Shown piece after piece: positions 61,283-63,865 of a stretch of DNA of 63,865 bases; the stretch's first letter is position 1, and every line of letters begins with the position of its first letter. This DNA is from Rhizobium sp. Q54. Lineage in GTDB: Bacteria > Bacteroidota > Bacteroidia > Flavobacteriales > Flavobacteriaceae. Below the pieces are notes generated by a model. The model saw nothing but the letters and a program-made list of their open reading frames with translations, ran no database searches and had not been told where the DNA came from. The stretch covers positions 1-63,865 of the forward strand of contig CALQAH020000008.1 in NCBI GenBank assembly GCA_943328505.2. Direction: 5' to 3'. Made by a program: the position numbers and the translations under genes.

Positions 61283-61422
61283 CGATAATTTATGATATTG
61301 ACTACTCAAAAATTACAATGAACGAACTAGTACAGTATATTGCTAAACAGGCACGAGAGCAAAAACACAACGATTATGAGGGCGTACCCATAACACCACA
61401 AGTAATTACTAATCTAAAATAA
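61252..61422 (+). CDS. Small protein (56 aa) overlapping the polymerase-like gene
   Basis: This ORF starts at ATG 61252, overlapping the last 31 nt of the polymerase-like gene in the +1-shifted frame. It encodes an acidic start (MLSNDAGDTIAIIYDIDYS) and a helical, hydrophilic part (MNELVQYIAKQAREQKHNDYEG then VPITPQVITNLK). An internal ATG (61318) would give 34 residues. Overlap suggests translational coupling. No known family; a partner of the polymerase-like protein is possible by position. Confidence 0.5.
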   Translation: MLSNDAGDTIAIIYDIDYSKITMNELVQYIAKQAREQKHNDYEGVPITPQVITNLK

Positions 61423-61468
61423 ATTGCTTATAACAATTTTGAATAAAGTCCATTAGGTGATGTGCTTT

Positions 61469-61687
61469 TTATGAAAATGATTTTACAATATTGTCAAATT
61501 TCGCAATAACTTCATTGTTATTTTCATAAATATAAATCTTTGGTTTGATTTTTTCTGTATGGTTTTTTGATATATATTATTTACTTTGAGTTATCAAAAC
61601 ATGTAACTTATTTGATAAGTTATGGTTAATTGGATTGAACAATTCGTTACCATTCCCTTCAATAATTATTATATCATAATTTCCCAT
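61469..61687 (-). pseudogene. Small gene interrupted by an in-frame TAA, downstream of the lipase-like gene
   Basis: Starting 3 nt after the stop of the lipase-like gene, the frame MGNYDIIIIEGNGNELF runs 36 codons to a TAA (61577-61579) and then stays open for 35 more (through KPKIYIYENNNEVIAKFD) to TAA at 61469. The second half looks like real protein, with balanced charged and hydrophobic residues. This suggests one nonsense mutation in a 72-codon gene. Not recognised. Confidence 0.4.
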
Positions 61688-61690
61688 TAT

Positions 61691-63430
61691 TTATTGTTTT
61701 ATTATTTTCACGTTTCTAACTGTTTTATCATTTTTTATTTTCAGAAAATAAGTTCCTGATTGCAATAAACTCATATCTATTTCTTGATTTTCAGACACTT
61801 TGCTATACAAAACCTTTTGACCTAAAACATTATAGATTTCAACTTCTTCAAATTTGATTTCTGATTTAATATTTACCTTTGAATTTGTTGGATTTGGATA
61901 AATTGAGAAAGCACTGTCAACTAAATTATTATCAATAGATAAAGTATTTTGAATAATAAAAGTGTATGGATATAGATAACTTGTGCTACTAGGTGTTGCA
62001 TAAAATTCTATATAATATTGTCCAGCACTTAAAGTTTGTGTAAATGAGTTTGTTGAGTTAGGTGCAACTGTATTAGTATAGACTAAATTAAAACTTGTGT
62101 CTAATATTTGGAATGGTAAATTACTTAAATACGAGTTATTTATTGTTATGTTAAATGAAGCATCATTTGGTATTGTAAATTTAAAATCATCGAAGTCTAC
62201 AGGATAACCATTGTCTGGTTGTTGTGTAATAAAAGCTTTATATATTTGATTGAAATCAATTCCATAAGATAACGGATACTCATTTGGCTCGTCTAATCCT
62301 TGCATATTAACAGGAATAGCTAGAGGTAAATCTGAATGCAACCCATAAATTGGATTAATTGCGTCTGCAGTATATATAAATTCATTTTTATGAGTTGGAA
62401 GTTGATTTGTAAAATTACTTAAATTAGCATTTTCATCTTTAACAATTCCGTCACCTGGCATTCCTGGATATGCATTACTACAGTTTGTACATTCGCCAAC
62501 TATATAAGAGTAATCTAGTTCTGTTCTCCATTGTCTATTATTTAATCCTACGATATTGGTATTATCTTCATCAATACCATTACAATTAACATCAACATTA
62601 TAGAAATTATAGGCATAATTATTATTCATTGTTGAATAATTTTCATAACCCCCAAAAAGATATACACCATTGCTACCACTTACAACATAAGATTTCTTTA
62701 AATCACGGTATGCTTCTGAACGAGAATTAATGGTTGGGCTTAAATTTATACCTGTAAATCCACCATGAGGCGTCCCTGTTGTAATAAGTTTGGCTACATG
62801 ATGATTCCCGTCTATTTGCCAATTACTATAATTTTGAATATATTCTCTTGCAGCTAAACCACCCATACTATGTCCCATTAAAATAACTTTATCTCTACCA
62901 GTTTTAAGCAAAACCATTTGAATGGCAATTTTTAATGCAACACCTTGTTTTGTAATTGCAGCTTCATTACTTAATACATCAGTAAAACTGCCATCTGATG
63001 GCAATCTTCCAAAATTATCAATGTTAAAGTTTAAGAAATAACAATCTGCGGCAATTAAATCTGTAGCATAATTAGTGTATAATGCAATATCTGCAGCTGG
63101 AATATTATTATTTGTACTTGTCCAAACATTTTTATTTGAAGTATAATTATTACCATCATCATTTAGACAAATATCTATCTCGCCACCCCAACTTAATCCA
63201 TTGTTTAATAAATGAGTTCTCATATCAGTCCAAGTTTCGGAACTTGAATCCAATCCATGAATAAAAATTATAGGGTAAGGTAATTTTTGATTTAATGTTT
63301 GTATATTTTTTTGGAGTAGATTCTTGCTTTTTATCGTTGCCGATTCAAACCTTGGTTTTGCAACTAAATTTTGTGCATTTGTAATTGAAGAAGTAAGTAT
63401 TAGTGATATTAAGAGTAGTATTTGTTTCAT
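61691..63430 (-). CDS. Secreted alpha/beta-hydrolase (lipase-like) with T9SS sorting tail
   Basis: The 579-residue protein has a signal peptide (MKQILLLISLILTSSITNAQ), an alpha/beta-hydrolase domain with oxyanion segment FIHGLDSSSETW, nucleophile elbow MGHSMGGLAAREY (about residue 196) and TTGTPHGG, as in triacylglycerol lipases and PGAP1-like hydrolases. After a beta-sandwich region comes a T9SS type A tail (SIYPNPTNSKVNIKS, ending VRNVKIIKQ). Substrate: probably a lipid ester outside the cell. It may be chromosomal or cargo of the neighbouring element; composition favours chromosomal. Confidence 0.85.
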   Translation of the reverse strand: MKQILLLISLILTSSITNAQNLVAKPRFESATIKSKNLLQKNIQTLNQKLPYPIIFIHGLDSSSETWTDMRTHLLNNGLSWGGEIDICLNDDGNNYTSNKNVWTSTNNNIPAADIALYTNYATDLIAADCYFLNFNIDNFGRLPSDGSFTDVLSNEAAITKQGVALKIAIQMVLLKTGRDKVILMGHSMGGLAAREYIQNYSNWQIDGNHHVAKLITTGTPHGGFTGINLSPTINSRSEAYRDLKKSYVVSGSNGVYLFGGYENYSTMNNNYAYNFYNVDVNCNGIDEDNTNIVGLNNRQWRTELDYSYIVGECTNCSNAYPGMPGDGIVKDENANLSNFTNQLPTHKNEFIYTADAINPIYGLHSDLPLAIPVNMQGLDEPNEYPLSYGIDFNQIYKAFITQQPDNGYPVDFDDFKFTIPNDASFNITINNSYLSNLPFQILDTSFNLVYTNTVAPNSTNSFTQTLSAGQYYIEFYATPSSTSYLYPYTFIIQNTLSIDNNLVDSAFSIYPNPTNSKVNIKSEIKFEEVEIYNVLGQKVLYSKVSENQEIDMSLLQSGTYFLKIKNDKTVRNVKIIKQ

Positions 63431-63695
63431 TTTTTTTCTTTTAAGATAAAATTTCTAGACTTAACACATTAAATGTTAAATAATTTGTAAATATACAGAA
63501 AAAAATCTTCAAATTATGGGTTCATTAGCAAATGTTACTTTCTACTTTAATCGAAAATAAATCTAAATATTTATAAATCATAAATCTGAGCTTTATTTGT
63601 GGTTTATGTTGGTATTAAGTGTTATTTTTACATCATGTAAAAGCTTGATGTCTTCCGAGAATTGGTTCGACATTAAAAGTGTTTGGAGTACAAAA

Positions 63696-63726
63696 GCCTC
63701 TAACTTAAGTTAGAGGCTTTTTTTGT
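63696..63726. terminator. Perfect 22-bp palindromic terminator
   Basis: GCCTCTAACTT and AAGTTAGAGGC abut with no loop, preceded by A4 and followed by T7. The plus-strand direction has the better T-run, yet no plus-strand gene lies upstream. Confidence 0.8.
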
Positions 63727-63789
63727 TTTATAAAATATCGCGTTAAAAAGTATTAAATGAGCTTTCTTTAACACGGCTATTTTATTCCA

Positions 63790-63820
63790 AAAATAAAGCC
63801 ATCACGCATAGCGGATGGCT
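63790..63820 (-). terminator. Terminator of the gene at the window edge
   Basis: GCCATC-CGC and GCG-GATGGC arms around ATA, followed on the minus strand by TTTATTTTT, about 27 nt after the stop codon at 63847. Confidence 0.75.
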
Positions 63821-63846
63821 TAAATTTTTTCTGATGTAATTTAAAA

Positions 63847-63865
63847 TTACTTAGCAGGAGCAGCA
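63847..63865 (-). CDS. 3' end of a minus-strand gene, product ending AAPAK
   Basis: Only the last five codons and the stop are in the window, in the frame that reads Ala-Ala-Pro-Ala-Lys. An Ala/Pro-rich tail fits several flavobacterial proteins. The terminator just downstream supports this reading. The gene cannot be identified from here. Confidence 0.5.

Larger units (their letters stand above)
63431..63846. other. Intergenic region with two terminators and no visible gene
   Basis: The stretch holds the AT-rich upstream region of the lipase-like gene (TATATTTA near 63490 on the minus strand) and about 150 bp of unassigned sequence before the palindromic terminator at 63696. No ORF of credible length is present. 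The unassigned part (about 63540-63690) could be a small RNA. Confidence 0.4.

Noticed and set aside
63650..63695. GGTTCGA...GAGTAC sequence as a partial tRNA-Leu 3' end (attachment-site copy)
   Set aside because: Spacing between the T-loop-like part and GAGTAC is 17 nt instead of 12 and the stem bases do not match; similarity is too weak.
1..63865. CRISPR array or defence system
   Set aside because: No regularly spaced direct repeats and no cas-like, restriction or toxin-antitoxin genes were seen; the only tandem repeats are the tRNA-Leu 5' fragments and short simple repeats.

Overview
The window is an AT-rich chromosome segment from a member of the Bacteroidota, most likely a Flavobacterium-like Flavobacteriaceae. 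The evidence is: promoters of the TTTG-N19-TANNTTTG type instead of E. coli-type boxes; several secreted proteins ending in a type IX secretion (T9SS) type A sorting domain; lineage-typical genes (FolK-deoxynucleoside kinase fusion, Nramp-USP fusion, FeoB-associated Cys-rich microprotein, DUF2797, DUF1573); and three copies of a structured intergenic element that looks like the flavobacterial flavo-1 RNA family.

Layout. 1-149 is the right end of an IS3-family insertion sequence that abuts a tiny lipoprotein gene and a GH3-family gene. 1.9-8.8 kb holds nucleotide genes (nrdB, nrdA, dGTPase) with a DUF2797 protein and an acetyltransferase; two flavo-1-like elements lie among them. 8.8-14.8 kb encodes two large secreted metalloproteases in tandem (M36 and reprolysin-like), both with T9SS tails. 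14.8-25.9 kb holds pth, a short ssb, an M28 membrane peptidase, an NAD-binding epimerase-like protein, a small membrane-protein gene interrupted by TGA, an M13 peptidase and a beta-propeller T9SS protein. 25.9-34.3 kb is a metal-uptake region: SCO protein, feoA, feoB, a FecA-like TonB receptor, a FeoB-associated microprotein, a DtxR-family regulator and an Nramp transporter. All four main promoters there share a TCTAAA half-site, so a local DtxR regulon is inferred. 34.4-55.9 kb is ordinary core chromosome: marC-like gene, S41 protease, dCMP deaminase, fbp, lysC, an outer-membrane barrel candidate, a secreted lysine-rich protein with a PBCV-type basic adaptor domain, AsmA, sppA, folK-dNK, a TrmH-type methyltransferase, DUF1573 protein and mutS.

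56.0-61.4 kb is the accessory region. After tRNA-Gly(GCC) there are two tandem repeats, each starting with the first 12 nt of tRNA-Leu, and then the intact tRNA-Leu(UAA). A large serine recombinase gene runs antisense into this tRNA, so its last residues are templated by the tRNA. Next come a 44-residue companion protein, a small serine resolvase with a 10-bp inverted repeat at its promoter, a long structured leader, a 487-residue protein with polymerase-palm-like motifs, and a small overlapping ORF. No relaxase, capsid or conjugation gene is visible. I read this as a compact integrative element carrying an unusual replication-type protein, and it is the best candidate here for something undescribed. 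The right boundary is not certain. Beyond it lie a broken small gene, a T9SS lipase-like protein, and the last codons of a gene that runs off the window.
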